Shown piece by piece: positions 32,901 to 44,281 of a DNA stretch of 47,210 bases. Made by a program: the position numbers and the translations under genes. The number at the start of each line of letters is the position of its first letter. Within the stretch, counting starts at the first letter, position 1. The notes beneath the pieces were generated by a model. That model saw only the letters and a list, made by a program, of their open reading frames with translations. It was not told the origin of the DNA and ran no database searches. The stretch is from Phallus indusiatus (taxonomy: Eukaryota > Basidiomycota > Agaricomycetes > Phallales > Phallaceae), in contig JAQFWX010000178.1 of assembly GCA_027605045.1 (NCBI GenBank), forward strand, positions 67,501 through 114,710, read 5' to 3'.

Positions 32901-35150
32901 TTGTGGCGTTTGCAATTGAACGGTGCGTCCCTTTCCTTTTTCTTCCTTATTGTGATGGCATTGGTACTTACGTTACATGTTACAGACTTTCCAAGAAGGC
33001 TTGCAGCTAAATGCCACCGCTTCACTTCGTTCGACAGAGAGAAAAGGTGTAGGCTCCCGAGTGTTACAAAAGGCGGTGGAGCAACGGGCAAACTGAAGGA
33101 CATTGACATTGATCATGGTATTGACGGTACGTCGTCATATTCCTTATTAACCACAGTATCGTTACTGACCTATTAAGTCTATAGAGCTCCTTTATTTTAC
33201 CATCCCAGCCCTCTCTGTCCTCCCTGTCGCCGTCACTCACTATCGCGCCGATACACTTTTATTCTCCCCCCACCCTTCTCTTCATTATACAACCTCTTGC
33301 ATCTCAACATAAACCTTGGGCGTAACCTCTTTTCTCCACAAAACTGGCTGCCGCATCTACAAATTTTGCCCCCAATGGCATCAATACTAATTAATGAAGA
33401 TGAGGACGATTAAAATACTCCGTCATTGCCGCTCTTTTTTCTCGATTTCTAAGTGTGCTAACCTTTATTCTTCCTTTAGTATACTCTAATTATTGTTCTT
33501 TATAGACCACGCTGGCCCAATCCACACCATTTCATCCTGCACCGCCTTTACTTTGCGTGGTCTCCGGTATTCAATAAAACTCCTTCACGCCAAAAAGTAA
33601 GCTGGTATCTTTCTACTCGGTTCCGCTTTTAATGCTTTTTTGTTCATTTTGTCTTTCTAGTCTCTGTCTTTGTTTCTTTTCATTTAAATTATTGTCTTCC
33701 TCCGTCGTCAAAGTTCCCGACACCCGTGTTTCATGCCCTATCCTGTCAAACAAGGTATTTTATCTACTTGTTCTTTTCTACCCTTATAAGTAAGTTCAGC
33801 GCCCCATCCAGAACCCGTTCAAACGCATCAATAATAGAACTGACAATAAACCTTTATTGTCATAGAAACCGTCCCACACTCTGGCACCCATTATAAAACG
33901 TAAGCGCGTTCTTTATCTTTCTTCTCTCTCTTGACCTGCGTGCTTATATATCTATATTTAGACTGTTCTTTCCGCTGTCTCTTTCCTATCGATGTTCATA
34001 ATTATACCACCGTCGTCTGCTTTTCGTCAGCCTGTTATTCAACTTGGCCAGAATGCCGATGCAAGCGATTGCCTTGCGCATTTTACTACTAAGGTTAGCC
34101 GCCGTCTTTTATTTTTGTTTTCATACATTCAAATTAAAATTTGCTTTATCTGACACTGTATAATAAAAGTCAGCCCTATCCCTCCGACATGACACCACCG
34201 TCTCCTTGCCATCGACAAGTAGAACCACCCGCCATCGTTGCCTTCGTTTCCTTTGCTGCTTTCATATAGCCGTACGTCGTTCATCCATCTTCCTTTATTT
34301 CGTAAATCTGACACTTCATCTATGTTGATTAGCGCACGCCTTTATTGGCTCATTCCTAAGCCTTTGCCAATGTTTTAACGGTGCGTCACCTGCACTTGTT
34401 TTCCTGGTCGCTCCAGTCTCAATAACTCAAGGTCCGTCTTTATTTTTTTCCGTTCTCTGCCTTTGTTTACATCTTCGTTACCTTTAGATCTGATCCAATC
34501 AAAAAGAGCTCGCCTGTTCTTTTTGTTTTCGCCACCGTCTTCATGCCTTGTTTCCGCCACCTTCGTTCCTCATTCAATAAGCTCTTTTGGACAAACGATC
34601 AAAGGTGTGCTGCATTTATATGTCTATCAGTCTTTTCCTTCTTTTCTAACGCCTTTCAGGGTTACCCTCTTCCGCCCTTATACTTTCGGTATTGCTATCG
34701 CTGTTGCCCTCGCCGCTTTGCTAAACAATGTAGGTAGTTTATTCTTTTCTAATTGTTACCGTTTTCTTACTTTATCATTGTTTACTAGAATTTCTTATTC
34801 TAATTCATCGTCGTGCCCCACCGTTATTATTGCTTATTGCCATCACCTATACAAACATAACATTAACCGTTCCAAAGCCTATTCACGCCCGTGGAATACT
34901 TTGGTAAGTTTTACTCTGTCACTTTGTCACCAGTTTTTCCCATTCTAATTGCGATTCCCAGCCTTTTTGCTCTCCTTCAAGTCTTATCATTCCATTTGAC
35001 ATTTCTCCCACCATCGTAAGCCTTTTTCTTATCTTTTGTCCGTCTAATGAGTTCCTGACTTTCATCGGTCAGCTTGCACCTACGTAATCTCCTTTGCAAG
35101 TCACTCGTCTTACTTTTGATTGTAAACTAACTAACACTATCTTTTAGCAC
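26901..35150 (+). other. Unit E: long intron-dense non-coding array (+)
   Basis: More than thirty intron-like segments. Well-formed ones: 26901-26957 (branch TACTAAT 26934-26940), 27128-27177, 27212-27259, 27327-27373, 27751-27807 (TACTAAT 27783-27789), 28000-28063 (CTAAC 28039-28043), 29203-29255, 29313-29375 (CTAAC 29349-29353), 29421-29470 and 32405-32470. Lengths are 47-66 nt. Segments 27751-28075 and 29203-29387 are paralogous, with the same intron order and the same 'atcattctttytc' after the second acceptor, so the array grew by duplication. Exon-like pieces are pyrimidine-rich and contain stops. I find no protein family. What it makes, if transcribed, is unknown. Confidence 0.6.
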
Positions 35151-35161
35151 TATTTTCACTC

Positions 35162-35300
35162 TTGGGGATCCCAACACGCACAGTTGGATGTGACAACGCT
35201 CAGTGTCATTGGTTGTGACTCGCACCAATAAGTCTTCCTAATCGCTCTCATTCCCACCGCCGTCGTCGACGGCCATCTACGCCATTGACGCAAATGGTAA
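35162..35300 (+). promoter_or_regulatory. Head of unit F with conserved hairpins
   Basis: TTGGG-GAT-CCCAA (35162-35174), TGACA/TGTCA (35191-35208), ATTGGTTG/CACCAAT with one bulged T and loop TGACTCG (35208-35229), GCCGTC-GTC-GACGGC (35259-35273), and 23 nt later the first donor GTAAAA (35297). The sequence has drifted from the other heads (no GGATGACG octamer), yet the pairing pattern and the final spacing are kept. Confidence 0.55.
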
Positions 35301-36500
35301 AAAGTTTTATTTTTCTATTTTTCATTCTTACTCATGTTTTCTTTCCTAATAGACCTTTTACCACCTTACGGTTGTTATCAAACTCAACCGCAGGCCTTTC
35401 TCTCCAGCCTTGCTGCTGTTCGCAGCGGTGTTACTACACGGTTGCTTTTTGATCAGGTTCGCCTTTATCTCCATTCTCTTCATCATTCTTTGACGTTAGG
35501 AACCCTTTCTCTCTCAGCAGGCTTTCCAATCGGGTTTGTCGCATCGGCTTTATTCCATCTGCTATCAGGACACGTAACGCCCTGGACACTTCAAAGCTCA
35601 CAGTAAGCCGTTCGTTTGTTTGATTTTCGATCTATTGTCATTTGCTTAATCATTTTAGGCCTTTTAATCATTTCCATTCACACCCGTCGACCATCGTTAC
35701 ACTCTCAAGATTGTCACCGTAGCGACTTTGTTCTTGATCCCAACGGTGCGCCCGCAATCCCTCTGCCACGTTTTTCTGTTGTTCAAGCACCATCTTCTTT
35801 AGCTTTATAACTAACACCGAGGGTTTATTCAATCTTATTTTTGCCACTGCTCCTGTGGCTTTGCCGTGCCGCCTTCTCCTTTGCGCCTTCAGCTCTCCCT
35901 ACACAATGGTAAGTCTTGTCCTTTTGACGCTTTTTATCTTTATTCGGATCTTTTCTTTAATTTCCTTTTGCTTATTAAATCGTAGATTAGCTCTCATAGT
36001 CGCCAATCCGCCCCCAATCTGCAGAGACGGGTTTGCGAACGTTGGATCTTTCTTGTTTCCGTAAACCTTCCGTTATTTTCCAATTTGTCCCTTATTTATC
36101 ATACTTTAATAGTCTTTTTTATCGATCCACCTTATGTCTACATGCGTCAAACGCCCTTGGCTAATCCTTGTCCCTCATCCTTTTAACACTGTGCCATCGC
36201 CGCCACATCTCAAACTATTCGCCCCATCCATCACCTCAAGGTTTATTGCTAGTTCTTTACTTCGTTTAGTATGTCTCTGTCGTGCGTTGTGATTTCATTA
36301 ATTTCATTAATTGACAATCCGTGCTTATGCTTTGTCTGTAGATCCCATCCAACGAGCGCGGTTTGTCGATCTCTTAGGACTAACCGATGTAACTCTTTTC
36401 GCCAATATATATATATATATATATATATATACAACGTAAGTTCCATATTCTTTTGTTCGAGTTCTCTTTTATTCCAGGTCTTCTCATTTGCGTAGTTTAG
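35297..36500 (+). other. Unit F: short intron-dense array (+)
   Basis: Same style as unit E but about 1.2 kb: donors near 35297, 35600, 35909 and 36436 followed by pyrimidine tracts. The last donor GTAAGT (36436) comes 4 nt after a (TA)n tract. The array points towards the Ser-rich gene remains starting at 37418, with about 0.9 kb of non-coding DNA between. Confidence 0.5.
36404..36431. repeat. (AT)14 microsatellite
   Basis: A pure 28-nt AT dinucleotide run, inside an exon-like piece of unit F just before a donor. Confidence 0.95.
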
Positions 36501-37415
36501 ACTGTTCTTTTCCCTTCCGAGCCCTATAATTTCGAAGGCCCCACTTTCGTTGATGTCAGTTCGTGCGCGCCGTTCTTGTGCCAGTGTTTCTTAGTCCTAT
36601 ACTTCTTCGCCAGTGCATTAATAATCGGTCACTCGTCATCTAGCTCCACTTACCGTGATCGGACCAAAGTTTACTTTACATTATTAGTAGACGGCTAAAT
36701 ATGGGACCGTTCGGACTGCAGCGGTTTAGGCATGGGCATGCGTGGAACGGGTTTGCCTCGTCCTCATTTTACATTAAACCAAGTATCCACCATCGTTTCT
36801 CTCGTCGATATATATGTTAATTCATAATGTTTAGCTTGTTCTTTTCCGACTTTTAATTCATCCTTTGCTTGGAACTTTTCGCGGTTTTGTTTTTCCAGCC
36901 GCATCCTGTCGTTGTCTGCCACCACCGGTCATTATTGTCATAAACCGAAGACGTACATATCTGGTCAATCATACCAACCTTTGTGTTATTCTGTCTCCTA
37001 TCGGATTATAATCTTAAAAACACTGCGAGCCAAATTCGTCAGACGAGAAAAAAAAATATTAGCGCAAGTATAGACGCTGCGACTTTCTGTACGACGAAGG
37101 AACAGGCACCCCCAACTCATTTCATTGAACTTTAATGTCTCGTTATGTCTCGTTATTAGAAGGTGTGATTATCCTATCTCGATGACTCATTTCGTTTTAC
37201 ACGTCAATTAGGCTGTCGTATCTTTATTTTTTTTTCGAAGAGGAGTCGTGTCTTTCTGCCTGTCCTGAGAGCACGGCCTGAAACATGAAATAATCAAAAA
37301 AGGTATGTTTCAAAACTAGTTACATGCATTTAAAATCGCTGATGTACTATAGCATGCTTTCGCTTTGTCTGCTGTATCCGAGTCAACGTCTCGTGTGTTG
37401 ATACATCTTATCTTC
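36501..37415. other. Non-coding spacer
   Basis: No long frame or repeat. A tandem phrase 'tgtctcgttat' occurs twice (about 37137-37158). This stretch would contain the promoter of the gene remains starting at 37418, but I see no distinct element. Confidence 0.45.
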
Positions 37416-37417
37416 AC

Positions 37418-39705
37418 ATGTCACAATTAGACACCAAACCGCATCATCAGCGTAATGAATCCACGTCTTCCAACACATTCCATCTTTCCAGTACGACTCC
37501 CATCATCATTTCTCTTTCAATCCAGAGCGACCAGCCGACGCACGCCGATGCTCTATCTCCTCGTTCGAAGACCACGCGGAACACGTTTGGAATACCTGGG
37601 CCTGACATGGGCGAGATGCCAGCTCTGTTCGCGTCCACGAGCAATTCGCGACTGGCCGATGCTCCGGAACCTAGGTATATCGCTGAACAACGTCCGGGAA
37701 ATGAGAGTAGCTCAGTCCTCGAGGATAGTTACGATGACAGAGTCTCCGATGATACAACAGGAGAATTACAAAACGAGGATCACGCATTCAGCATCAGAAT
37801 GGCTCAGTTGAATGTTAACCGGAGGCAAAGCTCTTCTAACACTCGAGGTCGTCGAGACGATGAATCAGCTCAAAGCGTCGACTCGCGTCCCTCCACGAGT
37901 ATGACTGATAGGACCTTTATAAACACACATAGAGACCAATTCTCGTTGTATACCACTGGTATCGCCATCAGCCCTCTTGATAGATCATTTTATGAAAGAG
38001 ATGAACAAGACCGGTCGTCAATGCTAACTACCAGTACAACGTTAAATTTTGCCCACGACTGGTCAACAATCGAACCTCGTGGAAGTATTGGTACCTTAAC
38101 CTTTGGAGACGGATTCCGTCAGCCTTCTACCTTTGCGCCTGCGCCCACCACGCGGAGAACAAGTATAATAGACGTCGGCATTGGCGTGCAGGTGTTGGTG
38201 ATAACGAAGGCGGTGGATCTGTAGCCGAGGTTAATACAACCTCAGCACAAACTTCAGCGGCTAAAGGTACTTTTACTTCTATTTTTGCTTTTCTCAGTGG
38301 TAACGGAAATGACGGAGGCACAGGTGTACGTTCCGGAGAATCCCCATCACCGACAACATCGCTCTTACAGTCCAGTTCTCATGGCCGTATCAATGTCACT
38401 TTTAAGAACCCATTTCTTTCAAGAAACTCGCCTCTGTTTTTCCGCTATCATCTCTCTCCACGGCCAAGCGTCGAATACTCAAGGTCTCATTATACCCTTC
38501 CTGGCGCTTCAAAGCTCGCTGACGAGGTCAGTTCCGAAGAACGCGCCAAATATTCCGGTGTTCAGCCTGGTAATTCAAGCGCAAGAATGGGGACTATTAC
38601 CCTTGTCAAGGAATCGCCTGCCATTTCTGCCAGAGTAAATAACTCGCAGTAACGACACCCATCTTTACAAAAATGGCGTTCACTCAACGGCTGCAGCTTC
38701 TCCTCTTCCATCATCTCCATCATCACTGGGACGACAACGACAGCCTCGACCTCCTCGACCTTCTCAAAGCGCCGATACTGCACTTGCGCATGTAGTTCAC
38801 CGCTCTGACAGCTTTAAAGGACTAAACACAAGATGCCGTTCAACCGTGTCATCCACAGGGTCTCCTTCAGCCTCATTCTTCGGCGGCATAACATCAATCT
38901 TTCATAGCAGTAACAACAGCAGCCACGGTGCCTCTTCTACCCTAGCTTGCGCCAATGCCGATGCGAGCATCACGCCCGGCGAGGTCGTGAGGCAACGCAA
39001 ATCGTCAGCGATAGGAACAGGAAGTGCTAGATTGGCAATTGGGGTGTCGCAGCAGGACCGATGTGAAAGGGAGAGAGAGAGACAAAGAAGCGTCGTCAAA
39101 GGAAAGGAGAAGGAGACCAACTATTCTTACGACAACAAGCCTTCAAAAGATACTTTGCTTCATCATCAACAACATCACCAACGTCCTAAGCCGATCTCAA
39201 TTCCTTCGGATTCTCCTTCTCCCAGCGGATTCATTTTCCTCGAGATCTTCAGTTCGCCCATACCCAATCGGTTCAACGAGACCAAGATGATTCGAAAGCT
39301 ATGACGATCTCAAACCCGGTGCTCCATTCAATTAACGTGCAGCACACGAACCCACACCCCTTCAGATGGCAAGCACTGAATCAATGGTATTTGCAACGTG
39401 GTCGACTTCAGCTGCCGAAAATTCCGTCAACCACGAGTCGTCAGGACACTTGAATCCTTCTTTGTTTTTACATAGGTCTAAAAAACGGAGAAAGCATTAT
39501 ATCTGTGGACCAAGAAGAAATTGGTGGTCCTTATCAAGATGTTTCAATACACCGAGAGTCAGACGATCAAGATGTTACTTTCCCTACGATTACTACCGGG
39601 TTATCCTCACCATTATCTCCAGCACCAGTTTCATCAAATCATCTTGACCATGGAAGCCTGTTGTTGAACGGAGTTAATGGCGTTGAAGGCAAGACCAACA
39701 TCTGA
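37418..39705 (+). pseudogene. Ser/Thr-rich protein, N-terminal part, frameshifted
   Basis: ATG at 37418 opens a hydrophilic, Ser/Thr-rich frame (SQLDTKPHHQRNES, then FGIPGPDMGEMPALF, RRDDESAQSVDSRPSTSM). Near 38180 the reading moves to another frame (AGVGDNEGGGSVAEVN) that is open to a TAA at about 38650, then to a third (from about 38655: NDTHLYKNGV, later SITPGEVVRQRKSSA and KGKEKE) to 39304. Another frame carries AMTISNPVLHSINVQ up to about 39430, and the last (GLKNGESIISVDQEEIGG) ends at 39705. Continuity of composition across four shifts says this was one gene. It looks like the disordered cytosolic region of a fungal regulatory or membrane protein, but I recognise no domain. Sequencing indels are an alternative to true decay. 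Confidence 0.55.
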
Positions 39706-41760
39706 CGACAAACGCACGGCAATGACGGCGACCTTCACGACGCGGTGCAGATAAGCTCTCGAAGTCACCGCTTTCATTCAAAATTTATGGGCTCCTTGTG
39801 TCGTTTTTATCCTTTATACTATCGGTCTTCTTCCTTTGGAACTGTTTGTCAACCACGATTTGCTCGTGCTCTGCTTTTGGAATTGTTTATTTTCATCATG
39901 TCGTTTTGACGCCGGGAGATTCCGTCACACACAGAACAGACCATCGTCTTTTGTATTAGTTCGATTCCAACGCCACTTACGAAAGGTGGTTAAACCTCCT
40001 AGACCTACATTGACACTAACTTTGAGATATGCGTCCCTAGGATGCACATAACTATCGTGTGGCTGGCGTTAATTCACGCAGGGATGGGAGATGTCAGTAG
40101 AACGCTTGGCTGTCCACAGTCCTCAGTGATATCAAAATTTTGCGGATGTTTTGATTTTTTGATGACCTTGTTTTCTTCACTTTCTTTCGCTGATGAAGAC
40201 TACGTCTTGGAGTATTTGGTCAGCATGCACTCCATACAAATTTTGATCCGTAACAACTTCCAGTTCAGCCTCTGCGCTATATCATTTTCTCTTTTTGCAA
40301 TTGCTTCGTCTCTTTTTTCGTTTTGCTTTACACTACCCCTTTCACCAACTCTTTCGTTGGCTCACTGCTTTTCTTTCTTTAGCTCCTTTTCCTGCTCTTT
40401 ATTTCTATATCTGCCAGTTTTCTCAACTGCTGCTGTTTTATCGTTGTTGAAGTTTCGCCAACTACCGTGCAGTAGTCTCACACTCTTTCAAATCATAACT
40501 TTAACCTCAGTCCAAGACCTATTACTACAATCCTCTCCGATCCCACGTCTAGTGATCCCAACGACAAGAGTCTGGGTCATTGGCTTTTAACTGCTTTGTT
40601 TGTAACCAACAATCGACCTTTTGACTTGTCAACCTTCGCTTTCCCCTCTCCTTCCTTCCCTTTTTCGACAACTACCGCCCCAACTCAAACCTCCGGACAG
40701 ACGACGTCGACCTTACCGACGCGTAGGCTTTTACACTCCGTCTCCCAACCCTCGTTTAAGCTATCCGCGAAATCTCAAGCTCTCTCTCCACCTCAAACAA
40801 CAAAGCTCGATAAAGCCTTTCTGTTCTCTCCTCAGCCTACGGCGTCTTCATTCGCAGTAAACCCTAATCGGGTTCAGACAGATCCTCACACATACGCTGT
40901 GTAGGCTCCTAGGTCCAACTACCATCAGTCCGAGGCAACGACCAAGTTCGTTTTCGTTCAAATCTCTGTTATTTCCGTCCGCTAATCTTGAGCTTTAGGG
41001 TAGCACAAACACCAATGCTGTGCTATCGGCTACTCATCCGTATTCGAACGCGTAAAGCGCAGGACACTAGTGATCTTATGTATCGTCCCATGGTATCGCC
41101 CGGACGTCACGAGCCCCATTTGATGGCAGTAACCTCGGGAATTATGCTTTCTTCATCGAATGATGAAAGTATTAAGTCTCAGCTATTCCTAATCCCCACG
41201 GGCTCGAAAGGACACTGCGCTCTTCTTTCAAGTTTCTAAGGACATCAACACCTAATTTCACCGCTACTCAGTCTTTTTCTGGTGTTGTTTTTAATCCATA
41301 AACACTGAATGCCAGATTCCCGGGACATATAAGCACAGGCGGTAACTTACGGTTCAGCATCCGATCTATACAATTCGACGACACTAACGCGCTTGCCGAT
41401 GCCAAAACACCAAAACATTCTCCTCAAAGTCTTAATCATGAAGAAGATTACTACGCCGCTCTCAATGAACCTTCTGCATTGCCAGACACCATGTTTCCAC
41501 AAGACTTCTCTGAAGATATCGAGTCATCCCGCGCGTCATCCGTTATAGACTCCGTTACCTTTGTGAAGGGTAAGTTTACCGCTGCAAGCAATGTCTCTGT
41601 ATTTTTATTAATATGCTTCTTTATAGATACCCTTCGTTTGGGCATTGTTCTGCTATCCGTTCCCATTACGACAGAATCTGCAGAACAGCGTCACTCCATG
41701 ACACTATCCTTCGTGGACGGCAATCACGATCACTGTTATGAGTACAGTCTCAGTCTATAG
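39706..41760 (+). pseudogene. Continuation of the decayed gene, with possible membrane segment and an intron
   Basis: A frame from about 39757 reads LSKSPLSFKIYGLLVSFLSF followed by ILSVFFLWN, a plausible cytosol-to-membrane transition with at least one transmembrane helix. Further hydrophobic frames lie between 40042 and 40590 but overlap in several frames and are less certain. 40596-40904 is again Ser/Thr/Pro-rich. From about 41300 a coding-like frame (GNLRFSIRSIQFDDTNALAD, then SSRASSVIDSVTFVK) reaches a textbook intron, 41570-41626 (GTAAGT to TATAG, 57 nt), after which frames are broken. It is probably the same gene as 37418-39705, or a neighbour of the same kind. No function can be given. 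Confidence 0.4.
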
Positions 41761-44280
41761 CATTCGATAATGAGCTTCATCAAAGTTTGTCGCTAACAAT
41801 TCATCTACGTCTGGAGTTGCCAGACTTCTCCTTCCCCGCCACCTCCATCAAGGATCGATGAATCTCGTCCGGATACTTATCATATCCTGGGTTTAGCAGA
41901 ATCTCGGCATCTCATGGCCTCGACATGTCTTCACTTCAAACACAAATTCTTTCATATATACCAAGCACTTTAACTTTCATCAACCGCATTGTCACGAGTC
42001 ATTACTTGTAAACTATTAGTATAGTTAATTTTCGATATCATACATCAACATATTTTGTATCTTGTTACCTTCGCAAGTAGCTGTTATCTCAATGGCTAGG
42101 AGTCATATTGGGTCAGAGTCGGTGAATGAATAATACATGACGAAAGCTCTTCATACATCTAACGTTAACATATGGGAGCTATTGATATCTTGGTCACGAT
42201 ATATTCGGACAAGAAAGGTCCCCCTTCCACACAATGATCCTTTCAAACTGACAACAATGAACTGAAACTCATCTGAAGCATGCTTTCGGATGTAATCTTT
42301 GCGACATTAGTATTGTCTGGAGGGAAGTGTAAATGCTACAACTGTCTTCTCCAGACAATTGCTCCTTATCCAATGCTTTATTCCGCTTGATATGATTCCT
42401 TCGACCAAAAAAAAGCTTCAGCGTCCAACATTCAACGATCATTGACAACGAACCTTATTGTCTCCAAACCCAATTAACAAATCCTTTCAAAGCACGTCTT
42501 TTTGAAACTCTCATCCTCCAACCTTGTTCCCGAGTGGCTTTATCTTGCCTGCAACACTACATCGTTGGTGAAACTGAAGGTGGCGTTCTTGATTGGGCGG
42601 TCTTGCATGCCTTACGCTTGGTAGTATTCCGAGGCTAGTTCGCGCTGATTTGTTCGACGAGACATTTAAAATCCTTCGATGATTGAGATGATGCGGCTTT
42701 AATGTCTCTCTGCGAGTGGATGAAGCTATATCAAGATGATCAGTTATACGTATAAACAACGTGCGTACTTGGAATATTAGAGGCCCTTCGCTTGCACAAA
42801 TGCTTTGCCTTTTCAAGAGTTGGTGATTCATTTAATAGGTGACAACCTTGCCGTCCAGTCGATATTCATTGTTTCCACTCCATTCAACCAGATTCTGCTA
42901 TACAGGTGAGCTTAAGCAAGCACGAAGAATCATAAAAGGTTGTGTACATTCGCTGATATCTTCATTCTTTTTTTTTGGAAGCAAGTCTTCATGTATAGCC
43001 TGAGCGCACGTTGATAAGCCTCTTCATCCTCTGACGTTTCACCTTCTTCCTCTTGTTGCTAGTCACTATCTTCACTTTCACGAGTGAGTCGACTTCCACA
43101 ATGTACCAGGTCAGGGGGTTGTATCCTCAGAAGTTGTTGACGTTTTGAGACCGAGAGATATCATTCATTAGATTCAATTTTCCAACCCCATTTTTAGGCC
43201 AGTTACGCTAGTGAAGTAGCTGAAAGGGCCTACGACTTGGTGGTTGCTGGATCTTAAGATGAGTGTCAGATCATGTCGCGACAGTGAATTTGGACGAGGA
43301 AACTGACTGACACAAACTTTAAAAGATACTTCTACGCGAATGAGAAGCATATCGCGCGCGATGTATCGTTATGCTTGAAGCAAGCTTAAAGACAAGTTAA
43401 TGGAAGCTTGTGCCGATGTAATAGAATTAATTCTTTTACCAATATGTAAGTTATTATATGAGCTCTTATCCCTTCAACCAATCCATCATTATGTACCAGT
43501 AGGTGGAGCAGAGGGCGAACGTAAATGGAGATGTAGGCGGTAGGAAGGTGGGAGGGGGAAAACATAGGACGGGAGTGCCTTGGACAGCACTAACGATCGG
43601 ACTTCTAGGTCTCGTTCTATGTTAAACCAACTGTATGTGTGGTGAAATATTGATCTAGAGAAATGAAGATATAGTATAATCATGCTGAAAGGAAGATTTA
43701 CCGACACGATAAGAGATGGGAACAAGCGTTCTTTGCTTGAATTGAGAGGGAAGATCAGCTCCAAGGGACGATGAACTAGGGACGATGAGCCAGGAACAAG
43801 GATGCGAGGTGGAGGATGACGAGAGTGCGAATTTAGAAAGATTAACCAAAGATTAACAAGAATGACCAAAGAATAACGACCAGCTTCATCGTCACGCGAC
43901 ATGTCACAGTTCAAATTCGGCGCTGTTAGTACTTATTAACATATGTGTCTTTATCATCGTGATGATCTCCGGATGACATATAAAGGCATATTTATTGTCT
44001 ATGGAACGGCCAAATCCACTCGATTTCCTTATCTCCTCCTCCTTGTCTTGACGTGCACGATACCACACATATGCATCATTATACGCATCACCGTGCGTCC
44101 TTTATGCCCTCAAATTTACTGTCGAGGTATCTTAATCCTTAAACTTTAGACATCTAGTGGTATGTTTGTGTCGCTCCTTTCGTATTTTCCAGTTTCTCAG
44201 ATGATTTAGAGGTCATCCAAGGTCACGAGCCTCGTAAGGTCATTTACTATTTGCTTTTACGTGTCACAAATATTTCTTTT
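41761..44280. other. Mostly non-coding region
   Basis: Short coding-like scraps may persist to about 41900 (HLRLELPDFSFPATSI in one frame). Beyond that I see no convincing gene, repeat or RNA. The minus-strand frame at 43489-43914 has unremarkable composition and overlaps other frames. Confidence 0.4.
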
Positions 44281-44281
44281 T

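Noticed and set aside
39960..40020. FDSNATYERW, reminiscent of the 'SFRTN..YERW' motif of bestrophin-like anion channels
   Set aside because: Only ten residues between two stops, with no other channel segments in order; too weak to name the gene.
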